DNA of 64,000 bases. Origin: Pseudonocardia parietis. GTDB lineage: Bacteria > Actinomycetota > Actinomycetes > Mycobacteriales > Pseudonocardiaceae. Below the pieces are notes generated by a model. The model worked only from the letters and a program-made list of their open reading frames with translations, was not told the DNA's origin and made no database searches. The stretch is from the NCBI RefSeq assembly GCF_017876315.1, contig NZ_JAGINU010000001.1:2976001-3040000 (forward strand). Reading direction: 5' to 3'. Below, piece after piece: positions 1 through 8,742 of the stretch. The position numbers and the translations under genes are program-made. Position 1 is the stretch's first letter; the number at the start of each line of letters is the position of its first letter.

Positions 1-1
1 G

Positions 2-1102
2 GAGACCGCGTCCGGCGACCACTACTCGGCGCGGATGTTCTGCGACATCGCCATGCCGGACGGCTCGCCGTCCTGGGCCGACCCGCGGCACGTGCTGACC
101 CGCGCGCTGAACAAGGCCGGCGAGGCCGGGTTCACCTGCTACGTGCACCCGGAGATCGAGTTCTACCTGCTGAAGAACCTGCCCGACGACGGTTCACGCC
201 CGGTCCCCGCCGACTCCGGCGGGTACTTCGACCAGGCCAGTCACGACGTCGCGCCGCACTTCCGGCGCAACACCATCGAGACGCTCGAGTCGATGGGCAT
301 CTCGGTCGAGTTCAGCCACCACGAGGGCGGGCCGGGCCAGCAGGAGATCGACCTGCGCTACGCCGACGCGCTGACCATGGCCGACAACCTGATGACGTTC
401 CGCTACGTCGTGAAGGAGGTCGCGCTCACCCAGGGCGTGCGGGCGTCGTTCATGCCCAAGCCGTTCTCGGAGCACCCGGGCTCGGCGATGCACACGCACT
501 TCTCGCTGTTCGAGGGCGACTCCAACGCCTTCCACTCCCCGGACGACCCGTACGAGCTGTCCGAGACCGGCAAGGCGTTCGTGGCCGGGGTGCTGCGGCA
601 CGCCCGGGAGATCACCGCCGTCACCAACCAGTGGGTCAACTCCTACAAGCGGCTGATCACCGGTGGCGAGGCGCCGACCGCGGTGTCCTGGGGGCACGCG
701 AACCGCTCGGCGCTGGTCCGGGTGCCGATGTACTCGCCGGGCAAGTCGTCGTCGCGGCGGATCGAGGTCCGCACGCTGGACTCGGCGTGCAACCCGTACC
801 TGGCGTACGCGGTGATCCTCGGCGCCGGGCTGACCGGCGTCAAGAAGGGCTACGAGCTGCCGCCGGCCACCGAGGACGACGTCTGGGCCCTCACCGACAC
901 CGAGCGCAAGGCGCTGGGGTACGAGCTGCTGCCGCAGAACCTGACCGAGGCGCTCGACATCATGGAGCGCTCGGAGCTGGTCGCCGAGTACCTGGGCGAG
1001 CACGTCTTCGACTTCTTCCTGCGGAACAAGCGTGCCGAGTGGGACGCCTACCGGCGAAACGTGACCCCGCACGAGCTGGCCACGTACCTGCCGGTGCTGT
1101 AG
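2..1102 (+). CDS. glnA2: Glutamine synthetase GlnA2-type, 5' end outside window
   Basis: Type I glutamine synthetase homologue, which would make glutamine or a gamma-glutamyl amide from glutamate, ATP and an amine. The reading frame is open from the first base, so 366 C-terminal residues of a roughly 445-residue protein are seen. Recognisable parts are EIEFYLL, HHEGGPGQQEID, the GSAMHTHFSLF metal/ATP segment, NRSALVRVP and SSRRIEVR. Where adenylylated GlnA has the target tyrosine (DLYELP in the copy at 19488) this protein reads DVWALT, so it probably cannot be adenylylated there by GlnE. I recall M. tuberculosis GlnA2 as very similar and also next to glnE. Other GlnA paralogues in actinomycetes act on polyamines, so the true substrate is uncertain. 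Confidence 0.9.
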   Translation, partial: ETASGDHYSARMFCDIAMPDGSPSWADPRHVLTRALNKAGEAGFTCYVHPEIEFYLLKNLPDDGSRPVPADSGGYFDQASHDVAPHFRRNTIETLESMGISVEFSHHEGGPGQQEIDLRYADALTMADNLMTFRYVVKEVALTQGVRASFMPKPFSEHPGSAMHTHFSLFEGDSNAFHSPDDPYELSETGKAFVAGVLRHAREITAVTNQWVNSYKRLITGGEAPTAVSWGHANRSALVRVPMYSPGKSSSRRIEVRTLDSACNPYLAYAVILGAGLTGVKKGYELPPATEDDVWALTDTERKALGYELLPQNLTEALDIMERSELVAEYLGEHVFDFFLRNKRAEWDAYRRNVTPHELATYLPVL

Positions 1103-1112
1103 GAACACAGAC

Positions 1113-1595
1113 GTGTTCGACGGCGACGAGATCATCCTGGGGCCACTTCCGAAGGGCATCACCCGGGCAGGTGAGGGCCAGTACCAGCGGGCGTGGAACG
1201 TGCTGGGCCACACCTACTGGGCGAAGGCGATCAGCGAGACCAGCTTCGCCTTCGAGACCCTCGACCCGCCGGGCACCGGCGTGCCCCCGCACGTGCACCC
1301 CACGCAGGACGAGCACATCCACGTCCTCGACGGCGTCTTCACCCTCTACCTGGACGGGCAGTGGGAGAAGGCCGGGCCGGGGGACACCGTGCTCATGCCC
1401 AAGGGACTGCCGCACGCGTACTACAACAAGGAGCAGGGCAACGCCCGGGCGCTGTTCTGGGTCAGCCCCTCCGGCCGGCTGCCGCAGCTGTTCGACCACC
1501 TGCACGACCTGACCGACCCGGACGAGGTCGTCCGGGTGTCGGCGATGCACGACGTCGAGTTCCTCCCACCCGGAACGATCCCCGGCGCGGACTAG
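1113..1595 (+). CDS. Cupin-domain protein
   Basis: Single-domain cupin of 160 residues starting at a GTG 10 bases after glnA2, so probably co-transcribed with it. Cupin motif 1 is visible as PPHVHPTQDEHIHVLDG (His, His, Glu metal ligands) and motif 2 as PGDTVLMPKGLPHAYYN. Such proteins bind a metal in a small beta barrel and act as dioxygenases, isomerases or small-molecule sensors; nothing here shows which. Its TAG stop codon contains the TA dinucleotide used as target by the IS630-type element that follows, and the stop is preserved because the element starts with G. Confidence 0.8.
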   Translation: MFDGDEIILGPLPKGITRAGEGQYQRAWNVLGHTYWAKAISETSFAFETLDPPGTGVPPHVHPTQDEHIHVLDGVFTLYLDGQWEKAGPGDTVLMPKGLPHAYYNKEQGNARALFWVSPSGRLPQLFDHLHDLTDPDEVVRVSAMHDVEFLPPGTIPGAD

Positions 1596-1622
1596 TGGCC
1601 GAGTTCGTTAGTTCGTCGGGGG

Positions 1623-2818
1623 TCATGCGGCGGTAGTGAGGGTGCTGGGCTGCTCTGGCGGGCCGATCCGGTCGAGTAGGGCGCGGAGATCGCGGCGGGT
1701 GAAGGTCCAGTCGAAGGGTGTCGCGGCGCGGTTGTAGCGGTCTTGGAAGGCCAGGATGCGCTCGGCGAGGGCGTCGAGGTCGGCGAAGTCGACCGGGCTG
1801 ATAGCTTTGCGTTGCAGGATCGAGAAGTAGATTTCGACCTGGTTGAGCCAGGAGGCGTGGATCGGTAGGTGGACCAGTGTCGCGCTCGGCCAGGTTGTGT
1901 TCATGCGGTCGATCGAGGCCTGTCCGGCGTGGCTGGAGCCGTTGTCCACGACCCAGAACACCCGCCGTGCCGAGGCGTAGGGCTCGCAGCTCATGACGTG
2001 TGTGACCAGGTCGGTGAACGGTTCGATCCCGGTCTTCGGGGCGATGGTGCCCATGACTCGGGCGTGGTGGATGTCGTAGGCGGCGAAGTAGGCCAGGGTC
2101 CCGCCGCGGCGGTATTCGAACTCGACCTGGCGGGTCCGGCCCGGCCCGGCCCGGCGGGCCGGCCGGGGTGGCGGCGACGCAGGGCTTGGAGCTGGGACTT
2201 CTCATCGGCGCTGATCACGTAGTCGTCCGGGCCCAGCGGTGCACCGTTCCAGGTGCGGGCGTAGAGGTCCAGGACCCGGGCGGCCTTGGTCTCGAAGTTC
2301 GGGTCGCGGGGGAAGATCCAGGAGCGGTGCTGCCAGGGTTTGATCACCGCACGGGTCAGCGCCCGACGCACTGTGGACGCCGAGATCGTCTCGGCGATAC
2401 CGCGGGTGACCGCTTCGGTGGCCAGTTCGGTGCTGCTCCAGCGCGAGAGCGGTATCCCGGTCTCCGCGGGCAGGGTGCAGGCCAGCGCGGTGATCGCCGC
2501 GCTCTGCACGGCGGTGAACCGGCGCGGTCGCCCGGTGCGGGGCCGATCGGCGAGACCGTCGAGGCGCTCGGTGGCGAACTGTCGTCGCCACCTGCGCGCG
2601 GTGTCGACACACACTCTGAGTTCGACGGCGATCGCGGCGTTGGTCGCACCGGCCGCGGCAGCGAGCACGATCCGGGCCCGCAGCCGGTCGCGGTGCTCGG
2701 TGCGCCCGCTGCGCGCCCGCGCGGTCAACACCGCCTCCTCCGCCGCGGTGAGCACGATGATGAACGGGCTGGTGACCGGCACACCCGGGTTGTCGACCCC
2801 GACCACGATTTCGGCCAC
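1623..2818 (-). pseudogene. IS630 transposase, two reading frames
   Basis: Transposase split over two frames. The upstream part (2818 down to about 2140) carries the helix-turn-helix region (VDTARRWRRQF) and the first catalytic Asp in ISADEKSQLQAL. The downstream part (visible from RQVEFEYRRGG, with an in-frame ATG at 2054) has the second Asp in VVDNGSSH and the Glu in NQVEIYFSILQRK, so the whole DDE triad is present. The frame changes inside four tandem CCGGC copies at 2136-2155. Removing one 5-base copy gives one open frame of 396 residues reading PGRTRQVEFEYRRGG across the join. This fits slippage in the repeat; programmed -1 frameshifting, known in some IS families, is the alternative. 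Confidence 0.85.
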
Positions 2819-2905
2819 CGCGACACGCCGTGATCACCCGTAACAGCGGCCGACGGTCGATCGCGAGGGCCGGGCAACGCCGACCAGGGCTGTCACGATG
2901 GGCAA

Positions 2906-3259
2906 GTGGCGCCCCGTTTCCCCGAGTCGACCAAGACCTCCGTGCGGCAACGGTTACGCGCTCGGGCCCGTGAGCGTTGGCCCCAGATCACCGAACTGCA
3001 CATGCGTCACCACGGCGTGTTCACCTACATCGGGGCCAGCACCGAGACCGAGATCCTGCCGCTGTGTCGGCTGCGCTACGTCGGATCGGCCCATGACTGG
3101 CAGGTCGCGATCTACCGGGCCAGCCACGACGACTACGCCGAGTCGATTTTCCCCGACGGGCTCCCGTTCGGGACCTGCCAGGACGCACTCGACCTCGCCT
3201 GCGGCCTCTACCTCAACGACCCCACCGCCTGGCACGACCTCAGACCCCCGACGAACTAA
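2906..3259 (+). CDS. IS passenger ORF, unknown function
   Basis: Reading frame of 117 residues (GTG start, or an ATG at 2898 in another frame) inside the IS630-type element, transcribed away from the transposase. It ends within the right inverted repeat, so the last residues are encoded by the element end. The protein is basic at the N-terminus (RQRLRARARERWP) and then looks like a compact soluble domain (EILPLCRLRYVGSAHDWQVAIYR). No catalytic motif or membrane segment is evident and I do not recognise the family. Its complete containment within the repeats marks it as cargo or an accessory gene of the element, not a host gene. Confidence 0.55.
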   Translation: MAPRFPESTKTSVRQRLRARARERWPQITELHMRHHGVFTYIGASTETEILPLCRLRYVGSAHDWQVAIYRASHDDYAESIFPDGLPFGTCQDALDLACGLYLNDPTAWHDLRPPTN

Positions 3260-3361
3260 CGACCGGAACCACTAGCTCGGGCTCCGACGAGCACCGAGTG
3301 TCACGTGAGTGTCGCGGCGGCAGCACCTGTGTGTCGCTCGGTGGCGCGCACCGGGGTGGGT

Positions 3362-4585
3362 TCAGCCGCGGCGGACCTGCTCCGGGGCGTTCCCGGCGGC
3401 TCGGTGGTATCCGGAGAAGATCGCGTCCAGTTCGTCGCCGGTGATCACGTCGGCGATCCGGTCGAACCCGCCGGGGGCGCGCCGCTCCACCTCGTCGATC
3501 ACCTGCTCGGGTCCGCCGACGCGGTTGCGGAGCACGACGTCGGAGGTGACGGGCAGCCGTTCGTCCTGGTAGGCGGTCAGTGCGGCCTCCGGTGTGGGCC
3601 CGGCGGCGAGGTGGCGGGCCAGCGCGTCGGCGTCCAGGATCGCCTGCCCGGCGCCGTTGGACCCCATCGGGAACATCGGATGGGCGGCGTCGCCGAGCAG
3701 GGTGGTGCGGCCCCGCGTCCAGTGCGGTAGCGGGTCCCGGTCACACATCGGGAACTCGTAGGACTCCGCCGTCGCGGCGATCAGCGCGTGGTGGTCGACC
3801 TCGGTGAGCCGAAACCGGTGCGCGTGCCGGGCCGGGTCGGCGGGGTCGGCGAGGCGGGCCCAGTCCTGGCGCTGCGGTGGCGGGGCGCCGTCGGCGCCGG
3901 TGCGGATGCAGACCGCCCAGTTGGTGAGCACCGTGTCCGGCCGGGTGCCCGGACCGATCGGGTAGATCACCAGCTTCGCGTCGTTGCCGCCCGCGACGAT
4001 CATCGAGCGGCCGCCCCGGAAGGCGGGCCAGTCGGTGGCGCCACGCCACATCGCCACGCCGTTCCAGCGTGGCGGGCCCTCACCCGGGAACAACCGGTCC
4101 CGCACGACGGAGTGGATGCCGTCCGCGCCCACCAGCACGTCCGCCTCGACGACCTCGCCGGAGGCGAGGGTGGCGCGCGCCCGCTCGGGATCGACGGCCG
4201 TGACCCGGGCCCCGGTGCGCACGGCGTCCGCTCCGAGACGGTCGGTGACCGCGTCGAGCAGCATCCGCTGCAGCCGTCCGCGGTGGCAGGCGACCTGCGG
4301 CAGGTCGAAACCGGCGTCGAGCCCGACCGGGCGGCGCAGCACCGGCATGCCGAGCCGGTGCGCGTAGGTCATCTCCGCCGTGCGCACCCCGATCCCGGCG
4401 AGCAGGTCGAGCAGGTCGAGCTCGGCGAGCACCCGGCCGGCGTGCGGCAGCACGTTCAGCCCGACGCCGAGCTCACGGCGGCCCGCCCCCTGCTCGTACA
4501 CCGTCACGCCGATCCCGCGCCGGTGCAGCGCCAGCGCGCTGACCAGGCCACCGATCCCGCCCCCGATGATCGCGACGTCCGCCAT
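3362..4585 (-). CDS. FAD-dependent aromatic-ring-type monooxygenase
   Basis: Flavoprotein monooxygenase of 407 residues, class A (3-hydroxybenzoate 6-hydroxylase/salicylate hydroxylase type), expected to use NAD(P)H and O2 to hydroxylate an aromatic or similar substrate in the cytosol. The N-terminal dinucleotide fold has GGGIGGLVSALAL ending in VYEQ; the middle DG motif is DGIHSVVRDRL and the C-terminal FAD ribityl motif is GDAAHPMFPMGSNGAG. Length is normal. It stands alone between the IS element and glnE and is divergent from glnE, so the substrate cannot be read from context. Confidence 0.85.
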   Translation of the reverse strand: MADVAIIGGGIGGLVSALALHRRGIGVTVYEQGAGRRELGVGLNVLPHAGRVLAELDLLDLLAGIGVRTAEMTYAHRLGMPVLRRPVGLDAGFDLPQVACHRGRLQRMLLDAVTDRLGADAVRTGARVTAVDPERARATLASGEVVEADVLVGADGIHSVVRDRLFPGEGPPRWNGVAMWRGATDWPAFRGGRSMIVAGGNDAKLVIYPIGPGTRPDTVLTNWAVCIRTGADGAPPPQRQDWARLADPADPARHAHRFRLTEVDHHALIAATAESYEFPMCDRDPLPHWTRGRTTLLGDAAHPMFPMGSNGAGQAILDADALARHLAAGPTPEAALTAYQDERLPVTSDVVLRNRVGGPEQVIDEVERRAPGGFDRIADVITGDELDAIFSGYHRAAGNAPEQVRRG

Positions 4586-4720
4586 CCGCCCCCCTCGTCC
4601 GTTGCCGCTACCGGCGCCCGAGCCTGCCGCGCGGCGCAGGCGGGCGACAACCCCTTTCGCCGTGGCCCCGCCGTTCGTGCCGAAACCGGACGACGTCGTC
4701 GGGTCCGGGCCGTGATGGGG

Positions 4721-4726
4721 CAGGAT
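4721..4726 (+). promoter_or_regulatory. -10-like hexamer before glnE
   Basis: CAGGAT lies 8 bases before the GTG at 4735. With transcription starting at or next to the start codon this would give a leaderless glnE mRNA, in line with the absence of a ribosome binding site. Confidence 0.4.
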
Positions 4727-4734
4727 CGGCCGTT

Positions 4735-7700
4735 GTGATGGATCGGCGTACGGGGACCTCGTTGGCCCGGCTGGGACTGACCGGCCCCGACGCGCACGCG
4801 ATGCTGCGCGAGCTCGGCTGGTGGGACGGCGACGTCCCCGCCCCGGGCTGCGAGGAGATCATGTGGGCGCTGGCCCGCAGCCCCGACCAGGGTCTCGCAC
4901 TGCGCGCGGTCGAGCGGCTCTCCGCGACCCCGCAGTGGGCGGCCGTCGACCGCGCGCTGCGCACCGACCGGGGCCTGCGCGGGCGGCTGTTCGCCACCCT
5001 CGGCGCCTCGGCCCCGCTCGGGGACCATCTCGTCACCCACCCGGACCGGTGGTCTCTGCTCGCCGACACCCCGGAGCGGCGGGACCCGCCGCCGGACCTG
5101 GCCCGGCGCACCGCGAACCTGCTGCGCGCGGTCGGCGCCGACCCGGACGCGCCGCCGCCCGGCACCGCGGGCGGCGCCCGCGCCACGCTGACCGGGCCCG
5201 AGGCCGTCGACGCGCTGCGCATCGCCTACCGCGACGAGCTGCTCGGGCTGGCCTCGGCCGATCTCGCCGCCGTCGGGGATCCGGCGCTGCCGGTGATGGA
5301 GGTCGACGACGTCGCCGCCCAGCTCGCCGACCTGGCCGAGGCCGCGCTGTCGGCGTCGCTCGCGGTCGCCGCCGCCGAGCAGGACCCGCCGGACGAGCTG
5401 CGCCTGGCGATCATCGGGATGGGCAAGTGCGGTGGGCGCGAGCTGAACTACGTCTCCGACGTCGACGTCGTCTTCGTCGCCGAACCCGGCGGGGAGCTGA
5501 CCGGTGCGGCGGCCAAGCTGGCGGCGCGGGTCATGCGGGTCGCCGGTGAGGCCTGCTTCGAGGTCGACGCCAACCTGCGGCCCGAGGGCCGCAACGGCAC
5601 GCTCGTCCGCACCCTCGACGGCCACGTCACCTACTACCGGCGCTGGGCGAAGACCTGGGAGTTCCAGGCGCTGCTGAAGGCCCGGCCGATCGCCGGCGAC
5701 CGCGACCTCGGCACGGCCTACGTCGACGCGCTCTCCCCGATGGTCTGGCAGGCCTCCGCACGTGACGACTTCGTCGCCGAGGTGCAGGCCATGCGGACCC
5801 GGGTGGTCGAGAACATCCCGTCCGACCAGCGTGAACGCGAGCTCAAGCTGGGTCGTGGCGGTCTGCGCGACGTCGAGTTCGCGGTGCAGCTGCTGCAGCT
5901 GGTGCACGGGCGGACCGACGAGACCCTGCACTCCGGCAACACCCTCGCGGCGCTGGCCGCGCTGAGCGGGCGCGGCTACGTGGGCCGCGACGACGGCGCC
6001 AACCTCGCCGCGTCCTACCGGTTCCTGCGGCTGCTGGAACACCGCCTGCAGCTGCAGAAGCTGCGCCGTACCCACCTGCTCCCGGCCGCCGACGACACCG
6101 ATGCGCTGCGGTGGCTGGCCCGTGCCTCGCGGATCCGGCCGGACGGCCGGCGCGACGTCGTCGGGGTGCTGATGGCCGAGTGGCAGCGCAACGCCCGCCG
6201 GGTCACCCGGCTGCACGAGAAGCTGTTCTACCGGCCGCTGCTCGCGGCGGTGTCCCGGCTGGCGGGGGAGGAGGCCGACGCCGTCCTGTCCCCGGACGCG
6301 GCGAAGGCCCGGCTCAAGGCGCTCGGCTGGGCGTCGCCGGAGGGCGCGCTCGGGCACCTGCGTGCGCTGACCGGCGGGGTGTCGCGGGCGGCGTCGATCC
6401 AGCGCGCGCTGCTGCCGGTGCTGCTCGACGAGCTGTCGCACAGCCCCGATCCGGACCGTGGCCTGCTGGCCTACCGGCGGGTGTCCGAGGCGCTGGCCGC
6501 GACGCCGTGGTACCTGCGGCTGCTGCGTGACGAGGGCGCGGTCGCCCAGCGCCTGATGACGCTGCTCGGGACGTCCGCGCTGGTCCCGGACCTGCTGCAG
6601 CGCGCGCCCGAGGTGCTGCGGATGCTGGCGACCTCGTCGGGGCTGCAGAGCCCGGAGCTGACCCGGGACCCGGCCGAGGTGGCGATGGCGCTGTCGACGA
6701 CCGTCGCCCGGCAGGCGACACCGGAGGCCGCGGTCGCCTCGGCGCGCTCGTACCGGCGGCACGAGATGCTGCGGATCGCCTGCGCGGACCTGCTCGGTGT
6801 GCTCGAGGTCGACAAGGTCTGCGCGGCGCTGAACTCGGTGAACGAAGCGGTCCTGTCCGCCACGCTGGACGCGGTCCTGCGCGGCGAGCCGGAGCGCAAG
6901 GCCGCCGTCGCGGTGATCGGGATGGGCCGGCTCGGGGGAGGTGAGTCCAGCTACGGCAGCGACGCCGACGTCATGTACGTCTGCGCCCCCGCCGAGGGCG
7001 TCGACGACCACACCGCCGCCAAGTGGGCGACGAGGGTGGTCGAGCGGGTCCGGCGGCTGCTGGACTCCCCGAGCCCGGACCCGGCGCTGACGGTGGACGC
7101 CGACCTGCGCCCGGAGGGCCGGTCGGGGCCGATGGTGCGGACGCTGGCGTCGTACCGGGAGTACTACGCCCGCTGGAGCGAGGTGTGGGAGACCCAGGCG
7201 CTGCTGCGGGCCCGGCCGATCGCCGGCGACCGGGCGCTGGGCCGGGAGTTCACCGCGCTGATCGACCCGCTCCGCTACCCGGCCGACGGGATCTCCGCGT
7301 CGTCGGTGGCGGAGATCCGGCGGATCAAGTCGCGGATCGACGCCGAGCGGCTGCCCCGCGGCGCGGACCGGTCCACCCACACCAAGCTGGGACACGGCGG
7401 GCTCGCCGACGTCGAGTGGACCGTGCAGCTGCTGCAGCTGCAGCACGCAGGTGACCTCCCCGAGCTGCGCACCACCTCGACGCTCGACGGCCTGCGGGAG
7501 GCCGTCGAGGCCGGGCTGATCTCCGGCGAGGACGCGGGGGAGCTGGAGGAGGGATGGCGCACCGCGACCAACGCCCGGAACGCGATCATGCTGGTGAAGG
7601 GCAAGCCCGGCGACCAGCTCCCGCGCTCGGGGCGGGAGCTGGTCGCCGTCGCCGCCGCACTCGGGTACCCGGCGGGCGGGGACCCGGGCGAGTTCCTCGA

Positions 7701-7770
7701 CGACTACCGCCGCATCACCCGGCGGGCCCGGCACGTCGTCGAGCGGGTGTTCTACGGCTTCACATCGTGA
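4735..7770 (+). CDS. glnE: Glutamine synthetase adenylyltransferase/deadenylase GlnE
   Basis: Bifunctional enzyme of 1011 residues that adds or removes AMP on glutamine synthetase, matching its activity to nitrogen supply. It has two nucleotidyltransferase halves with matching motifs: GMGKCGGRELNYVSDVDVV near residue 226 (deadenylylation half) and GMGRLGGGESSYGSDADVM near residue 725 (adenylylation half), each followed by a DANLRPEGR/DADLRPEGR block and a GRGGLRDVEF/GHGGLADVEW helix. Length is normal for actinobacteria. The start is GTG 4735 or ATG 4738; neither has a ribosome binding site and a -10-like CAGGAT lies just upstream. The likely target is the GlnA at 19488, which keeps the tyrosine. 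Confidence 0.95.
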   Translation: MMDRRTGTSLARLGLTGPDAHAMLRELGWWDGDVPAPGCEEIMWALARSPDQGLALRAVERLSATPQWAAVDRALRTDRGLRGRLFATLGASAPLGDHLVTHPDRWSLLADTPERRDPPPDLARRTANLLRAVGADPDAPPPGTAGGARATLTGPEAVDALRIAYRDELLGLASADLAAVGDPALPVMEVDDVAAQLADLAEAALSASLAVAAAEQDPPDELRLAIIGMGKCGGRELNYVSDVDVVFVAEPGGELTGAAAKLAARVMRVAGEACFEVDANLRPEGRNGTLVRTLDGHVTYYRRWAKTWEFQALLKARPIAGDRDLGTAYVDALSPMVWQASARDDFVAEVQAMRTRVVENIPSDQRERELKLGRGGLRDVEFAVQLLQLVHGRTDETLHSGNTLAALAALSGRGYVGRDDGANLAASYRFLRLLEHRLQLQKLRRTHLLPAADDTDALRWLARASRIRPDGRRDVVGVLMAEWQRNARRVTRLHEKLFYRPLLAAVSRLAGEEADAVLSPDAAKARLKALGWASPEGALGHLRALTGGVSRAASIQRALLPVLLDELSHSPDPDRGLLAYRRVSEALAATPWYLRLLRDEGAVAQRLMTLLGTSALVPDLLQRAPEVLRMLATSSGLQSPELTRDPAEVAMALSTTVARQATPEAAVASARSYRRHEMLRIACADLLGVLEVDKVCAALNSVNEAVLSATLDAVLRGEPERKAAVAVIGMGRLGGGESSYGSDADVMYVCAPAEGVDDHTAAKWATRVVERVRRLLDSPSPDPALTVDADLRPEGRSGPMVRTLASYREYYARWSEVWETQALLRARPIAGDRALGREFTALIDPLRYPADGISASSVAEIRRIKSRIDAERLPRGADRSTHTKLGHGGLADVEWTVQLLQLQHAGDLPELRTTSTLDGLREAVEAGLISGEDAGELEEGWRTATNARNAIMLVKGKPGDQLPRSGRELVAVAAALGYPAGGDPGEFLDDYRRITRRARHVVERVFYGFTS

Positions 7771-8705
7771 GCACTGGCGCGTAGGGCCGTCGCGAACCAC
7801 TCGAAGGCCGGGACGGCCGGCTCACGGGCGGGCCATCCGTTCAGCGTCGCGAGCAGCGCCCAGTACCGCTCCACCCGCCGGTCGGAGAACAGCTCGATCG
7901 TGTCCGCGGCCCGGAGCCGGGCCGCGGCGTCGAGCTCGGTGACACCGGGGATCCGGGCCAGCACCGCGGCCGCCCCGGCACCCGCCGGATCGACCCCCGC
8001 GGCCAGCGCCGCCCCGGCGTGCTCGGCGACGGCGGCCGGGTCGGGCTGCGGCTCCTGGTGCACCGGCGCGGTGCTGCCCGCGACGGCCATCTCCCGGCAC
8101 CGGGCCCGGAAGTCCGGGTCGCGCGCCAGCTCGGCCAGCTCCACCCACGCCCCGACCTGCTCGGGCGTCGGGTCGTCGGGCAGCTCGGACGGCAGCGTCC
8201 GCATGCCCTCGGCGATGCCCGCGCCCGGGGCCTGCGGGTCGGTACCGGCGAAGGTCTCCGCCACGAAGTCGTCGATCAGGTTCTGACGTTCGGCGGCGGA
8301 CAGCCGCGCGAGGTCGTTCATCAGGGTCACGCTCCTCTCATCGGGTTCGTCGTCGGGCCCGGTCCGGGCCAGCAGCACGCACACCGCGCGCTGCGCCTTC
8401 AGCTCCCGGATCCGGCTCTCCAGGGCCCGTACGTGCGCCTGCGCGATCTCGCCGACCCCCCGTCGCCGGGACAGCACGGAGCGCACGTCGTCCAGGCCCA
8501 GTCCCAGCTCGCGCAGGGTCCGGACCAGGTCGAGCCGGGCCACGGCGGCCGCGTCGTACACCCGGTGGCCCGAACTGCTCCGGTCCGAGGGAACGAGCCC
8601 CTCGTCCGACCAGAAGCGGATCGTGCGCACCGGAACCCCGGTCCGCCGGGCCAGCAGGCCGATCGTGAGACGGACGGGGTGATCATGGTGGGTCGACGCG
8701 GTCAC
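7752..8705 (-). CDS. MerR-family transcriptional regulator
   Basis: Protein of 317 residues with an N-terminal MerR winged helix (TIGLLARRTGVPVRTIRFW, then SDEGLVP) and a coiled dimerisation helix (RALESRIRELKAQ). The remaining 200 residues are helical and Ala/Pro-rich, without the Cys ligands of metal sensors, so a small-molecule or protein partner is more likely. Its end overlaps the end of glnE by 19 bases (convergent). It is divergent from the LLM-class oxidoreductase at 8743 with only 37 bases between start codons, a normal arrangement for a MerR protein controlling its neighbour. Confidence 0.85.
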   Translation of the reverse strand: MTASTHHDHPVRLTIGLLARRTGVPVRTIRFWSDEGLVPSDRSSSGHRVYDAAAVARLDLVRTLRELGLGLDDVRSVLSRRRGVGEIAQAHVRALESRIRELKAQRAVCVLLARTGPDDEPDERSVTLMNDLARLSAAERQNLIDDFVAETFAGTDPQAPGAGIAEGMRTLPSELPDDPTPEQVGAWVELAELARDPDFRARCREMAVAGSTAPVHQEPQPDPAAVAEHAGAALAAGVDPAGAGAAAVLARIPGVTELDAAARLRAADTIELFSDRRVERYWALLATLNGWPAREPAVPAFEWFATALRASAHDVKP

Positions 8706-8742
8706 GAGGACAGCGTCGCGGGTTCCAGCGACTGGAGGTCAA

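Larger units (their letters stand above)
1595..3272. mobile_element. IS630-family insertion sequence with passenger ORF
   Basis: Complete 1678-bp element. The left end (1595-1624) and the reverse complement of the right end (3243-3272) match at 25 of 30 positions, the inner 20 being identical (TCGTTAGTTCGTCGGGGGTC). A TA dinucleotide lies directly outside both ends (1593-1594 and 3273-3274), the target duplication expected for IS630/Tc1-mariner elements. Inside are a frameshifted DDE transposase on the minus strand and a 117-codon ORF on the plus strand that ends inside the right repeat. Intact ends and duplication indicate a fairly recent insertion; the transposase break suggests it now needs help in trans, unless the shift is programmed. 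Confidence 0.9.

Noticed and set aside
4504-7800. Minus-strand open frame of 1098 codons opposite glnE
   Set aside because: It mirrors the codon bias of glnE, is extremely rich in Arg/Gly/Pro/Ala/Val, shows no domain motif, and glnE on the other strand is a complete conserved protein.
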